Virus record (IMG/VR): IMGVR_UViG_3300044470_000379
Location: 36,725-100,724 of that record
Length of the DNA stretch: 64,000 nt
Origin: a virus
Direction: 5' to 3' (one strand)
Positions 17,901 to 26,063 of this stretch are shown here, piece after piece. Under the pieces are notes generated by a model. The model was not told the DNA's origin. It made no database searches and worked only from the letters and a program-made list of their open reading frames with translations. Each line of letters begins with the position of its first letter. Position 1 is the stretch's first letter. The translations under genes were made by a program, and so were the position numbers.

Positions 17901-18323
17901 CGTAAGCTGCTCCAAAGCGCGCCCGGCTTTCTTGTACTCATCTGTGTTCTTGCCAGTGAGTTTCAGTACTTTCTCTTGGCCTGCTTTGATTTCCTCTACG
18001 ATTTTCGAGGCACGGTCCAAGCTCTTCGTGTCGAACATGCCGCCCTTGGTCTTGCGGGCAAACGACTGGATGGCCTGCATCGCTTCTTTCGCGTCCGTCA
18101 AGTACTCAAGCGAAGCTTTCAGTTCAAACGAGAGGTTCTCGAATTCCCGCGCGGCGTGCTGCGCGTACGAAGGCGTCTTCTGGAGTATCTCGTCCAAAGC
18201 CACGAGCAGGGCTTTGTTGTCCTTGGCCATCTGGGACATGGTAGACACAGCCTCGTTTAGCTGCTGGTTGGCTTGCGGCTGCTGCTCGGATACGCCTTGC
18301 GGGATGTTGGGTACGTTTGGCAT
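14907..18323 (-). CDS. tape measure protein
   Basis: 1138 aa and the longest gene in the tail block. The N-terminal 250 residues are strongly helical and coiled-coil-like (NLSFELKASLEYLTDAKEAMQ, KTKGGMFDTKSLDRASKIV). A Gly/Ala hydrophobic stretch near residues 315-350 (GGLAAAALPLAAAAGVIELL) is the usual membrane-inserting segment. The rest is amphipathic. Its position directly before the transglycosylase and hub genes fits. It sets tail length and is probably ejected into the host envelope. Confidence 0.75.
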   Translation of the reverse strand: MPNVPNIPQGVSEQQPQANQQLNEAVSTMSQMAKDNKALLVALDEILQKTPSYAQHAAREFENLSFELKASLEYLTDAKEAMQAIQSFARKTKGGMFDTKSLDRASKIVEEIKAGQEKVLKLTGKNTDEYKKAGRALEQLTRWQKENEKSIDASGKAIEMNTEQMKKFSKMVEETVGNWNNLNRSLRSTNIGHMTRQVHSMSKAFAEIGIGKGFAARMDKYAAGAEIKGRVAEYKKARVDGNIAAAQEKKVQAQEWVRQNAGRLKLEGPLDFAKGPAREAVAERMGLGGAARKVFLSGVGGEDEAFKHGGGGMLKTGASMVAGAVEGGVGEAAGGLAAAALPLAAAAGVIELLREGFDKQAQQNKDMESSLGKAGLFAQPGIAGFDEARHNLTPATPFTRLGLSFDRNVKIAQALQEGGVGMRELVTGEGGRPAAEGVEGGEDFGVGGFGRYQRIAVGAGRVAGMTDVEGIKETVKLADQYAQTLSQSEDFFIRVAKASSAAGLSTTKYIEIVDEITNAFGRMNKGLDGALGALAEMSKTGRFGAEDLKSYMNFLTAGGPAKGMQALPMNTFLLQHMPALRENIQSGATADLTQTLAAARGELGPMADKLPGLEQLQGPDAQKTLNQLEDALTPWLNTLSESDRSSREKAITLLRMSTMRYAGAQSPTALGLASGLNYGQTPAGLAARNEAAAEMVMRIAKTTPEEFMRKGGAQGLSDEQRLRMTAALQIPGFEGFTEQTMNDIALQRPKLVPGMLAGMEGAMGETDNQKRNDYIMLSRTLLKEAKKFPDGLKMTMKNGKVGLADKDIDALTPDEVVDAIKENHTYLAGIAANTDTTGEYSVKMFQWNQTVDNKDRSEAMEKARMAGLRTQTTGDIIANAFSKWFNDLISITTKIMDRITGTSPGSRAAAQAAISTPEFHKKLIAATESLDKQANEQMKAMDSAKTADEREAASVRLEAIQRKRRGLETTPQNAADVKTLSDSIDGILQKYTGAGKPITAGDIGEEGRMYQLYAAAAKSNQAVTETLQRNAGGVMANLMAAGGTADMTKGSVTYSLADFDKSASKLNSLVQSGAAWKTEDKQAGTITLTTNYYLAEVTQRQEAQNSVTGSGAGENPNTITGRPARRLGPHGIAMGGNQ

Positions 18324-18328
18324 TTAGG

Positions 18329-18979
18329 TTACTTCGTCTCGGCCTCGGGCTTCATCGTCACTGAGTCATAAAGCTCGGCGACCGATTCGTCGATGATCGC
18401 TTGGCTGGCCGCTTCGATTTGCTGCGCGGCGTTCTCGAAGAGACGTTTCTCGATCTCGGTCATGACGGTGCTGTCGGGAAATTCCTTCCTGAGACGGTCC
18501 TCGATGTTCTGCGCGTGCGTCATCACGACCTTCCAGAGGAGCTCCATCACTTCCTGACCCCAACTCAGGATCAGGTTGCGGAACACCACCTGCAAATCGC
18601 GCACGGACTTCTGCGGGTCGGTCGGATCGGCGACGAACCGCTTCTCCGGGGGGAGCTTGCGGATGTCGATCCCGTCGATCCAGCTAATGGCGCGAGAAAG
18701 GATTTCAGCCTTCACCCGCTTGACCCATAGGTAACCCTTGAATTCATCCGACGCCTGAATCGAGAGCATCTCGTCCGAGGTTGGGATGTTCGAAATCTTC
18801 AGGCGCACCGTCTTGCCCTTCGACCGGAGCGTGAGGATTTCCTCCAGCTCCTCGATACCGAAGCCTTTGAGCCCGGCGATCACTTCTTCAATAGATTGGG
18901 GGACCGCTTCCCCGTCGCCCGAGGGGGCGATCACTTCCATCTCTTCCTTGGCTGTTTGCACTGAGTCTTTGTCTTCCAT
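18329..18979 (-). CDS. hypothetical tail-region protein (possible assembly chaperone)
   Basis: 216 aa from ATG 18979, preceded by AGGAAGGG. An acidic N-terminus is followed by a compact region (LTLRSKGKTVRLKISNIPTSDE, YLWVKRVKAEILSRAISWIDGI). It ends 5 nt before the tape measure start in transcription order, the usual place for a tail-assembly chaperone, but no chaperone signature or slippery frameshift site was seen. Function is inferred from position only. Confidence 0.55.
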   Translation of the reverse strand: MEDKDSVQTAKEEMEVIAPSGDGEAVPQSIEEVIAGLKGFGIEELEEILTLRSKGKTVRLKISNIPTSDEMLSIQASDEFKGYLWVKRVKAEILSRAISWIDGIDIRKLPPEKRFVADPTDPQKSVRDLQVVFRNLILSWGQEVMELLWKVVMTHAQNIEDRLRKEFPDSTVMTEIEKRLFENAAQQIEAASQAIIDESVAELYDSVTMKPEAETK

Positions 18980-19079
18980 ATGTCCCTTCCTGTTAATCGG
19001 TCTCGCAGGCGAAAAAGCCGATTTCGTTGTACGTGCTGCGAAATATATTGTATTGCCTTTGTTTTCAACACTATACAGA

Positions 19080-19108
19080 TAGCTGTTTTCCCCCCAGCGC
19101 TGTATACT
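19080..19108 (+). promoter_or_regulatory. TAGC/TATACT promoter, copy 2
   Basis: TAGC at 19080 is 23 nt upstream of TGTATACT (TATACT 19103-19108). Here the predicted +1 falls at about 19115, on the first G of GGAGG, so the mRNA has a short leader made of the ribosome site itself and ATG 19128 follows 8 nt later. It drives the two plus-strand genes inside the minus-strand tail operon. Confidence 0.65.
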
Positions 19109-19127
19109 AGGGGTGGAGGCAGACACC

Positions 19128-19322
19128 ATGGAGATCATCAAGGACAGAAACGGGAAACCCGAAGGGGTTATTCGCAAGTTGGCCGGAGACCGAGAAGTGC
19201 TGACTAGCAACTCCGGCAACCAAAAGGCCTACTACGATCCCAACACGAATGCCACATACACGCCCGGCGGCAGCAAGATCGGAACCGGAAACCGCCTAGT
19301 CGGCATGGCGGGGAGAAAGTAA
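19128..19322 (+). CDS. small hypothetical protein
   Basis: 64 aa. GGAGG is 8 nt upstream of ATG 19128; a GTG at 19113 would give a longer form but lies before the predicted transcript start. The text (IIKDRNGKPEGVIRKLAGDR, YYDPNTNATYTPGGSKIGTG) looks like a small beta-rich protein with a Gly-rich tail. It is the first gene of a two-gene cassette with its own promoter. Confidence 0.6.
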   Translation: MEIIKDRNGKPEGVIRKLAGDREVLTSNSGNQKAYYDPNTNATYTPGGSKIGTGNRLVGMAGRK

Positions 19323-19323
19323 A

Positions 19324-19974
19324 ATGAACCCGCAAACAGAACAAGACATCCACCTGATAGCAGCGCCGTTCCGCTTCGTCAAGGCTTGGTTGCAGATTCT
19401 CCTGTTCATCATCGTCGCGCCTATCGTCTTCATCGTCTGTCTCATCAAGTGGATGCTTACGGGCGAGCCCATTATGAGTCCTGATGAGATCATCCTGGCG
19501 AAGTGGGCTATTATTCTTCTCTCCCCCGTATGGATTCCGCTGCTCGGCATAATCATCTGGGTGGTTTCAAAACGCCTCAAGGAAAGAGAAGCAGAAAAGC
19601 TGCGTGCAAAAGAAGTCGCAGAAGAACTCCACGCAGAAGGCCTAGATGACATCAACATCCATGACCTAGCAGCCGTTGCAACAGAGAGAGAGCTTGACCT
19701 TGAGGACTTGATAGATGCCCGGTACGTACTCTGGTGCAAAAGGAGCGTGGAAACCCTTGCTTCTCCGAAGGCTGATCTCAGCAAAATGTGTCTAGGAAAA
19801 TGCGCTTTTTGCCAAAAACAGGTTCCGGCAATCGGTGGCGATAACCAAAACGATTGGACGACACTCACTGCGTATCACGATGCGTCTTGCCGATGGATTG
19901 AAATGCAGGGGGAGGCGTTAAACATGTACAGGAGCACACCACTTTATCGGTGGCCGATGTATCGGTCCTCCTAA
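19324..19974 (+). CDS. two-TM membrane protein of unknown function
   Basis: 216 aa. Two hydrophobic segments near residues 20-45 (WLQILLFIIVAPIVFIVCLI) and 60-82 (WAIILLSPVWIPLLGIIIWVV) are followed by a cytoplasmic-looking charged region and a CxxC...H...C cluster (CLGKCAFCQKQ). It begins 1 nt after the previous stop and ends against the convergent gene at 19971. As a plus-strand cassette in a minus-strand operon it looks like a moron. A role in superinfection exclusion or the envelope is possible but unsupported. Confidence 0.65.
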   Translation: MNPQTEQDIHLIAAPFRFVKAWLQILLFIIVAPIVFIVCLIKWMLTGEPIMSPDEIILAKWAIILLSPVWIPLLGIIIWVVSKRLKEREAEKLRAKEVAEELHAEGLDDINIHDLAAVATERELDLEDLIDARYVLWCKRSVETLASPKADLSKMCLGKCAFCQKQVPAIGGDNQNDWTTLTAYHDASCRWIEMQGEALNMYRSTPLYRWPMYRSS

Positions 19975-21038
19975 CGGTACTTCCGCATCTTCTCCAAGTG
20001 CAGGTTGATCGGGTCGAACTCGAAATCGTCCCGCACCTTCGTCGCACCCGGCAGCGGCTTCCTGCCCAACCGCAAGGCCTGCTGCCGAGCCCTGATTTGC
20101 GCTTCCGTGAAAATCTCGTACCGCTCGTCCACGATGCCGGGCTTGTCGGTGCCCCGCTCCTTCCGCAGCTTCTCAAGCTTGCGCTTCTGCGCCTCCGCCT
20201 CGGCTTCCATCTGCCTCTGCCAAGCGTCCATGAGGCGCTCGTGCTTGTCGCCTTCCAGCATGCCCTTGAGTTCCCGTTTCAGGTCGGTGATGCTGTCTCC
20301 CGCATGCGCCCATCCGTCGCCCGCATCATGGGCAGCCACCGTGGCGGACACGATTTTTTCCCACGGCTCCATCGAATCGGTCTCCAGCGAGCGTGCCACG
20401 CCCTTTAGCTCGTTGCCGATGGGGTCGGCGGACCTTCCGGCCCACGGGCGGACGATGAACAGCGAGTTGAAGTTCTCCTCCAGCCTGCGCTTCGCCTGCT
20501 CCCGGTACGTGCACAAACTGGCCCAAGCCCTGGCGTGGTTGGGCGGTGCCATGATCTTCACCTGCTTGCCGTCCGGCATGCTGACGATCTTGTTCTCATA
20601 CGAAGTCAGCCTCTCGCCCTTGCCGAACCACAGGTTCTCGGAGGATTGCGTCGTCACATAAGCCGACAAATACGGGTAAAGCGATACATCGTATTCGCTC
20701 ATGCGCTTCACGACCTCGGCGAGCGAGCGGATTTCCGCAGCGGACATGCCCTCGATCTCCTTTGCGGCGAAGGACGTGGACAGCAGGAGGGAGTTCAGGA
20801 TGAAGTCGCTGGGGTCCTTGATCCACCGCTTCAGGGCGAGGCGCTCCTGCGGGTGCAAGCCGCGGACCCAGCCGACTTGGCCGCCATCGACGAGCAGCGG
20901 GCGTATCCGGGCTCCCACCTCGACAAGCTCCTCGCAATTGTCAACGATCTCTTTCTTGACCCGCTCGATCTCTTCTATCGGGGCCTTCTGCAACTCGCCG
21001 CTGTGGATTCGATTCATTAACTCCGCCCCAAGGCTCAT
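19971..21038 (-). CDS. hypothetical tail-region protein
   Basis: 355 aa, helical and charged, with a Trp-containing core (VRGLHPQERLALKRWIKDPS) and a long charged helix near residues 270-300. The start overlaps the end of the GIY-YIG gene as ATGA and uses GGGAGGAAT encoded in that gene's last codons. It lies between the small assembly protein and the tape measure cluster, so a tail or head-tail role is likely. The family is not recognised. Confidence 0.6.
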   Translation of the reverse strand: MSLGAELMNRIHSGELQKAPIEEIERVKKEIVDNCEELVEVGARIRPLLVDGGQVGWVRGLHPQERLALKRWIKDPSDFILNSLLLSTSFAAKEIEGMSAAEIRSLAEVVKRMSEYDVSLYPYLSAYVTTQSSENLWFGKGERLTSYENKIVSMPDGKQVKIMAPPNHARAWASLCTYREQAKRRLEENFNSLFIVRPWAGRSADPIGNELKGVARSLETDSMEPWEKIVSATVAAHDAGDGWAHAGDSITDLKRELKGMLEGDKHERLMDAWQRQMEAEAEAQKRKLEKLRKERGTDKPGIVDERYEIFTEAQIRARQQALRLGRKPLPGATKVRDDFEFDPINLHLEKMRKYR

Positions 21039-21607
21039 AATTCCTCCCTTGACCAGCGGCGGGCATTAAGGAGCCGCATTAACTCAGACTGGGCGGCCCG
21101 TCTGGCTTTTGACTTATTCCAAGCCTTTTTTTGAGATTCACTCATTCGATTGCGAGTTTCCGTTGAGTGGTGTTTGCCAAACATCGAGTTCTCTTCGCCG
21201 AATCTTGGAAGGGGCGCGAATGTTGTCTTTTTTCCTTTCCGTTGTTTGGACATTTTCTCTCTGGTTTTGGCGGATGCTTTAGTGCCGAGACGGTGCCGAC
21301 GTAAGTTTTCTTTGGCCTCCATAGTAACTCGGTACCCCGAGGTGCCTTCACCTCCGTCCGTTCTATTGCGGAGAATGCCTGTGCCGTTGTCCTTGCGCCC
21401 AAAAAGATCGATGAGAGCCTTTTCGGACTCAAAAGCCAAAACCTCAGAATCCATGGGGAAGACTACAATTCGCGAACGGTCATCGGGTATTTGGCACGGG
21501 CGACCCCTGTTCCTAAACAGCCTTGGCCCACTGCCCTTCCCGGCGCAATAAGGCGTGCCGTCTTTACGAAGCCACATATACGTGTAAAACTGTTGCTGTT
21601 TAATCAT
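21035..21607 (-). CDS. GIY-YIG homing endonuclease
   Basis: 190 aa. The core reads FYTYMWLRKDGTPYCAGKGSGPRLF, a common phage GIY-YIG variant, and the C-terminus is basic with NUMOD-like repeats (TKASAKTREKMSKQRKGKK, NRMSESQKKAWNKSKARR). It fits the operon exactly: its ATG overlaps the upstream stop (TAATG) and its own TGA overlaps the downstream ATG (ATGA). It should cut an allele lacking the insertion. Confidence 0.85.
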   Translation of the reverse strand: MIKQQQFYTYMWLRKDGTPYCAGKGSGPRLFRNRGRPCQIPDDRSRIVVFPMDSEVLAFESEKALIDLFGRKDNGTGILRNRTDGGEGTSGYRVTMEAKENLRRHRLGTKASAKTREKMSKQRKGKKTTFAPLPRFGEENSMFGKHHSTETRNRMSESQKKAWNKSKARRAAQSELMRLLNARRWSREEL

Positions 21608-22200
21608 TAGACATACTTCCTGACCGCGTTCTTGGGATCGGCCTTGGACGGCCTTTTCTCGGCGGCTTCGACCGTCTTCGGATCGATCTTGACTTCGTTC
21701 GCGGGGGGAGGCGCAGTCGGCGGAAGCCCCTCGGGAGAAGCCGGGGTCAGCCCCCGTCCTCGGGAATTCCTGAGCATTTCCTGCTCGATCCTGCGGGTTT
21801 CCAGCAGCTCCTGTCGGCCGAATTTCGTCTCCATCTCCTGCTCCACTCGGTCCATGATGCGTTCGCGCTCCACCTCGGCCTCCTGTATCCTCCGGACCAT
21901 CCTGCTGGGTTCCGGGGCTTTATAGAGACCGACGGTCTTGAACAGGCGGGAAGCCGGGAGGCTGCCCTTGTAGATCAGGAAAACACGGTAAATAACGGTC
22001 AAAGGGATGGCTTTCAGCACGCGCATGGCGTCCTCGGGCGAGGAAATCTTCAGTCCCGACACTTCCGTGAGGGCACGCGAAAGTACCGCCCTCAGGCGGT
22101 CGTCATCCTTAGGCCCTACGTCGATCTTGAACTCTTCCCGCCACTTCACATCACGAAAAACAAACACATACTGTAGTAGCTTTACTTCTACTTTTGCCAT
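21607..22200 (-). CDS. hypothetical small assembly protein
   Basis: 197 aa. The N-terminal 100 residues are folded-looking (FVFRDVKWREEFKIDVGP, EDAMRVLKAIPLTVIYRVFL). A charged helix (EAEVERERIMDRVEQEMETK) and a Pro/Ala-rich tail follow. Size, position ahead of the tape measure and the overall fold pattern fit a tail-assembly chaperone or tape-measure partner, with modest support. Its ribosome site GGCGGAG lies within the last codons of the upstream HNH gene, which it overlaps by 13 nt. Confidence 0.6.
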   Translation of the reverse strand: MAKVEVKLLQYVFVFRDVKWREEFKIDVGPKDDDRLRAVLSRALTEVSGLKISSPEDAMRVLKAIPLTVIYRVFLIYKGSLPASRLFKTVGLYKAPEPSRMVRRIQEAEVERERIMDRVEQEMETKFGRQELLETRRIEQEMLRNSRGRGLTPASPEGLPPTAPPPANEVKIDPKTVEAAEKRPSKADPKNAVRKYV

Positions 22201-22907
22201 ATTTTGAACTCCGCCACTCGCTGCAAATGCGATAAGAAGTCGTCATGGGGCAAATCGCGCTTGGCATACTGACAGAATTGGCAGCACGAAACAACATTTG
22301 AAAAAAGGTACCCCCTTGTGTTGTCCTTGCGATCTACCCCGTTGGCTTGTAACACACCATCTTTATCCGCTCGGCTGGCGCTGGGCTCCTTGCCACAGTA
22401 GTAACACGGCTTGCTAATGAGTGTGTAAAACAGGTCATTTGTTAGTGCCCATATGTATCCCTTCCGTTTGGCGGTGTTTTTGTATTTTTCAAGGATGCTG
22501 TGTTTGGCTGCGTCTCCGGGTTGGCACCCTCGTCTGGCCTTTTCTCGCTGTAAACACCCACAACTTTGTGTATTTCCGGTCACTAAATTGCTGCTGCAAA
22601 CTTCACATTCTGTCCCACATTCGCAGCGTACTTTCCAAGGTACGCCGTTCGTTTTAGCTGGCTTGCCTGTATCTCCCACAACCACAAGTCTCCCAAACTT
22701 ACGCCCCAGCAAATTCTTACGCCTATTTTCACGTGTCCTTTCCCTTTGCCAGCATCCACAACTTTGCGAGCGGCCCTGTAATAGGTTTCCAATACGGACA
22801 CTGCGCTCATTACCGCAGTCGCATCTCACTATTGCGTATGCTCGGGTTAAAGCCTTCGGAGGAAGCCCCACAACCGTTAAACGCCCAAATTTCTGGTTTA
22901 ATTTCAC
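22188..22907 (-). CDS. HNH homing endonuclease with duplicated zinc-ribbon repeats
   Basis: 239 aa from GTG 22907. Two tandem DNA-binding repeats (KFGRLTVVG...RCDCGNE...QSCGCWQRE, then KFGRLVVVG...RCECGTE...QSCGCLQRE) precede an HNH module (CYYCGKEP, NGVDRKDNTRGY, CCQFCQYAK). It is the intact relative of the broken gene at 525-1118. It is the first gene of the minus-strand virion block. Confidence 0.8.
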   Translation of the reverse strand: MKLNQKFGRLTVVGLPPKALTRAYAIVRCDCGNERSVRIGNLLQGRSQSCGCWQRERTRENRRKNLLGRKFGRLVVVGDTGKPAKTNGVPWKVRCECGTECEVCSSNLVTGNTQSCGCLQREKARRGCQPGDAAKHSILEKYKNTAKRKGYIWALTNDLFYTLISKPCYYCGKEPSASRADKDGVLQANGVDRKDNTRGYLFSNVVSCCQFCQYAKRDLPHDDFLSHLQRVAEFKIWQK

Positions 22908-23093
22908 CGTGAACTACCTCTCTATACAAAACTAAAAATCATCAAACCGCATTTAACTATCAGATTGCTGCTCATCTTAAATACCGTAAACCAAGCTCTC
23001 CATAGTATTAGTCAGCAGCAAGTGCCCTTCTGGCTTGATCACCAGAAGTTTGCGGGGGTTGGCCTCTCCCCAACCCCCTTTCTCAGGAGAGTA
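22908..23093. promoter_or_regulatory. divergent promoter region between virion and replication blocks
   Basis: 186 nt separating the leftward tail operon from the rightward replication genes. Leftward it has TATAGA about 12 nt before the HNH GTG. Rightward it has AGTATTA at 23004-23010. A 9-bp hairpin (GGGGGTTGG 23054-23062 with CCAACCCCC 23070-23078) followed by TTT precedes the AGGAG and ATG of the primase gene. This hairpin could attenuate or insulate. No repeated iteron-like origin was seen. Confidence 0.5.
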
Positions 23094-26063
23094 ATGGAAA
23101 ATCAGATCGAAACCATCACACCCGCCGACAAGCAGTTGGAAGAGATAAAGTCCGGTGCGCGAATCCTTTTCAATCCCAAGCAACTGGTTGAGGTGCGAAT
23201 ACGTCTCTGGGACGGCTATTGGCGCGGGTTCTATTTTAACGACCATGAACGCATGGCACAAGTTGTCTATCAACTTGATCAAGACTCCCGAATTCAAAGC
23301 ATCTATTACGTTTTCAACGAAATCGACCAAAAGCTGGCCGAGTATCGGCAAAAATGCGGGTGTGACAAGTGCATCCGCGGCGGGCTGATCGTTGCCAATC
23401 CCACAGACGAACAGGTCGAGAAAATCCTCACCGGACCCACGCAGCACCTTACGGAAAATGATGATGTGAAGAATATTCGATGGATATTCATCGACGTGGA
23501 CACCATGAGAGCCAAGGGCTTCGAGCATGAAAGCTCCACGGCAGAAGAAAAGCGGGAAACCCAAAAAGTAGCGCAGCGAATCATTAAATACCTTGACTCC
23601 AAGGGCTGGCCGAACGCCTTGCTGGCGGATAGCGGCAACGGATACCATATCCTGCCGAGGATCAATCAGGGCAACACACAGACCAACATTGAGTTGCTGG
23701 TGGATTGCCTAAGGGCCTTGACTAAATTCAACAGCGACGCCGCCAAGGTTGACGATGCGGTTTTTAACCCGGCGAGACTGACTCGTGCCTATGGCACAAC
23801 CACGCGCAAAGGCACAAGCACTGAACAGCGGCCGTATCGCCGCAACCGCATAATTCCCCCTCAGGGGGCAATTTCGGTTGTACAGTTCGACCAGATTTTG
23901 GAGCTTGGCGGGTGCGCCCCCAAGGCGGAAAAGGCCCGTGGAGAAATGCCGCTTGTCCTCCCGGATTTCGACCCGCAAGACTTTTTTGACTACTACGCCA
24001 AACTGAACGCCTTCCATATCACGGGCGAAACCACCTGGCAGGGCAAGCCCATCAAAGTCACTGACATATGCATTACCGCTGGCCACAAGCACACGGGAAG
24101 CGGCCTTACGGGCTTCATCATTGGGGACACCTTCGGTTACCATTGTTTCAGCGACGACTGCACGGGCGTCACAATTGCTGATGTACTGCGCAGGCTGAAC
24201 GAGGAATACGACCCCTACCCCCACTCGATCTGGCCGGACGACAGCCTCAACTGGGCGAACATCGACGCTGCGGAAGAAGCGGTAATAGAAGACGCAAAAA
24301 CGTTTGCGGCGGAGGAGATATCGGATGAGCCCGATAAGCCCGCCCTCGCCACGCCTTCCCGGAGCGAAGACACGGAAGAGGTGGAGATTAGCAACCAAGC
24401 CGTAGCCGGAGACGCCAGTGACGAGGCTGTCATCAAGATTGCTCCCCCCCAAAAAGACAAGAAAAAGAAGAAACTCAAGCCCGGCGAGAAAAAGCGCCTC
24501 AAGAGCGCGCTTCCCAATGAATTGACATGCCAGATCATCGCGATGGTTCTGGAAGACCCCGTGAATACTGCACCTGATTTTCTTGCCGTCATCGAAAAGT
24601 TGCGCCAAGTGGAAAGTCTCGTCAAGATTCGCATCGCGGCGGTGCTGGATGCGATCTTCCAGTACTACGGGGCCTATAAGAAGCTTCCGAATAGGGTGCA
24701 ACTCAAAGACTACCTCCTCAATGACACGGATTTCTCCAACGCGAGTGGCATGAAGGAGCTATTGGAGTTCGTTGATGGGGTGAAATTCGACCCCGGCCGG
24801 ACCTTTGCGGTCACGGCCCGAAGACTGTTTCAAGAAATCGACTATATCGACGAAAAGGTCGCTTGGCTGACAGGCTGGGACTACCTCAAAAACGAAGAGT
24901 TGGCTGTCGCCGACCGCATGGATATAGCCAAGCAAATCATGGTGGGGCGCTGGCAGTCCACCATCAATACAAGCCCCGAACTTCGTGCCGAACCTTGGCA
25001 GCGTTCCGCTTATGAAATCTTCGAGAGCTTCCAGTTGGATGTGCGGGGAAGCAATGATAGGCGGAAATTCAAAACCGGATTTCCCACCATCGACAACTCA
25101 GGCATGAACGTTGGGCTCGATGGTGAGCGTTTTATCGGTGTCTATGGCCCCGCGGGGAGCCGCAAATCGACCACGGTCCTGTCCTTGGCGATGAACTTCG
25201 CCCGGCAGGGGAAGCACGGGTTGTTTCTCGCCGGGGAGCATCTGCGCATGAAAGTCCTAAAGAGGCTTACTTTGATGTACGCCTACCATCTCCGGGACAA
25301 TCCGGAGGTGGGCCTGCTTCCTACCCTCTCGGGCTGGGAGGGGTTGAACTGCGTTGCGACAGAAGATGATCTGGTAAAGCTGAACATCGTCCTTAACGAA
25401 CTCTACAACATGACCGCGGTGCCGGGGCTTCTGCAAGTCCAGAACATCAACAACCTAACTCGTGGATCGGAGGATAAGTGGGCGGCCATTGAGGGTTATA
25501 TTGAAGCCTCTTTCCAAAAAATGCCCTATGACTTCGTTGTGATTGACCCCCTCGACAGCGTTATGCCAGTAAGCGGCTTGGGAGAAAGCCACTGGATCGA
25601 ATGTGCGGAAATGCTGGAGCGGCTGTTTGACTTTAGCCGAGACTTTCACGGAAACGAAGAGCGCGGCAGGGGCATGCTGATTTTGGGCACAGCCCAGTTT
25701 AATTCCAAGGCACGCCGAGAGATTGAAAAAGTCCAACAGAAGAACGAAGGCCCCGATAAATACTACGACGATCTTGAGGCTTTGATGAAGCAGGACAGCT
25801 TCATCCAGTATTTCACCACCATAGGGCAGAAATGCGACCTAGCCATTGGCGTCTGCCCGTATATTAAAAATGGCAGCCGTGGCATGCTTATACAGGGTCG
25901 CCAGCGGGACGGCGGGAATTTTAACAGCCTAGAGTTTCAAATTGACGAGAACTCCAACTTAATGATCGAAGCCGAAGACGGTTTTCTGGTGAAAAGGGTC
26001 AATCCCGAGCAGCTTGTTCAGGAACGGATCATGCCGCTGGATTCCTATGATGAAGGGCTATGA
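23094..26063 (+). CDS. primase-helicase fusion (AEP-type primase plus DnaB/RecA-fold helicase)
   Basis: 989 aa from ATG 23094 (AGGAG 6 nt upstream). The N-terminal half has the archaeo-eukaryotic primase pattern: WIFIDVDT near residue 130, LLADSGNGYHILPRI near 180, and FNPARLTRAYGT. A Lys-rich linker follows near residues 455-475. The C-terminal part is a RecA-fold helicase: GVYGPAGSRKST (Walker A) near residue 684, DFVVIDPLDSVM (Walker B), and GRQRDGG near the end. It should prime and unwind DNA at the phage fork. It overlaps the next gene by ATGA. Confidence 0.85.
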   Translation: MENQIETITPADKQLEEIKSGARILFNPKQLVEVRIRLWDGYWRGFYFNDHERMAQVVYQLDQDSRIQSIYYVFNEIDQKLAEYRQKCGCDKCIRGGLIVANPTDEQVEKILTGPTQHLTENDDVKNIRWIFIDVDTMRAKGFEHESSTAEEKRETQKVAQRIIKYLDSKGWPNALLADSGNGYHILPRINQGNTQTNIELLVDCLRALTKFNSDAAKVDDAVFNPARLTRAYGTTTRKGTSTEQRPYRRNRIIPPQGAISVVQFDQILELGGCAPKAEKARGEMPLVLPDFDPQDFFDYYAKLNAFHITGETTWQGKPIKVTDICITAGHKHTGSGLTGFIIGDTFGYHCFSDDCTGVTIADVLRRLNEEYDPYPHSIWPDDSLNWANIDAAEEAVIEDAKTFAAEEISDEPDKPALATPSRSEDTEEVEISNQAVAGDASDEAVIKIAPPQKDKKKKKLKPGEKKRLKSALPNELTCQIIAMVLEDPVNTAPDFLAVIEKLRQVESLVKIRIAAVLDAIFQYYGAYKKLPNRVQLKDYLLNDTDFSNASGMKELLEFVDGVKFDPGRTFAVTARRLFQEIDYIDEKVAWLTGWDYLKNEELAVADRMDIAKQIMVGRWQSTINTSPELRAEPWQRSAYEIFESFQLDVRGSNDRRKFKTGFPTIDNSGMNVGLDGERFIGVYGPAGSRKSTTVLSLAMNFARQGKHGLFLAGEHLRMKVLKRLTLMYAYHLRDNPEVGLLPTLSGWEGLNCVATEDDLVKLNIVLNELYNMTAVPGLLQVQNINNLTRGSEDKWAAIEGYIEASFQKMPYDFVVIDPLDSVMPVSGLGESHWIECAEMLERLFDFSRDFHGNEERGRGMLILGTAQFNSKARREIEKVQQKNEGPDKYYDDLEALMKQDSFIQYFTTIGQKCDLAIGVCPYIKNGSRGMLIQGRQRDGGNFNSLEFQIDENSNLMIEAEDGFLVKRVNPEQLVQERIMPLDSYDEGL

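Noticed and set aside
23054-23078. Replication origin at the divergent region
   Set aside because: There is one strong hairpin, but no iterons, DnaA-like boxes or AT-rich unwinding element that would support an origin.
23709-24701. Long minus-strand frame opposite the primase domain
   Set aside because: The plus strand encodes conserved primase motifs; the opposite frame shows no recognisable protein features.
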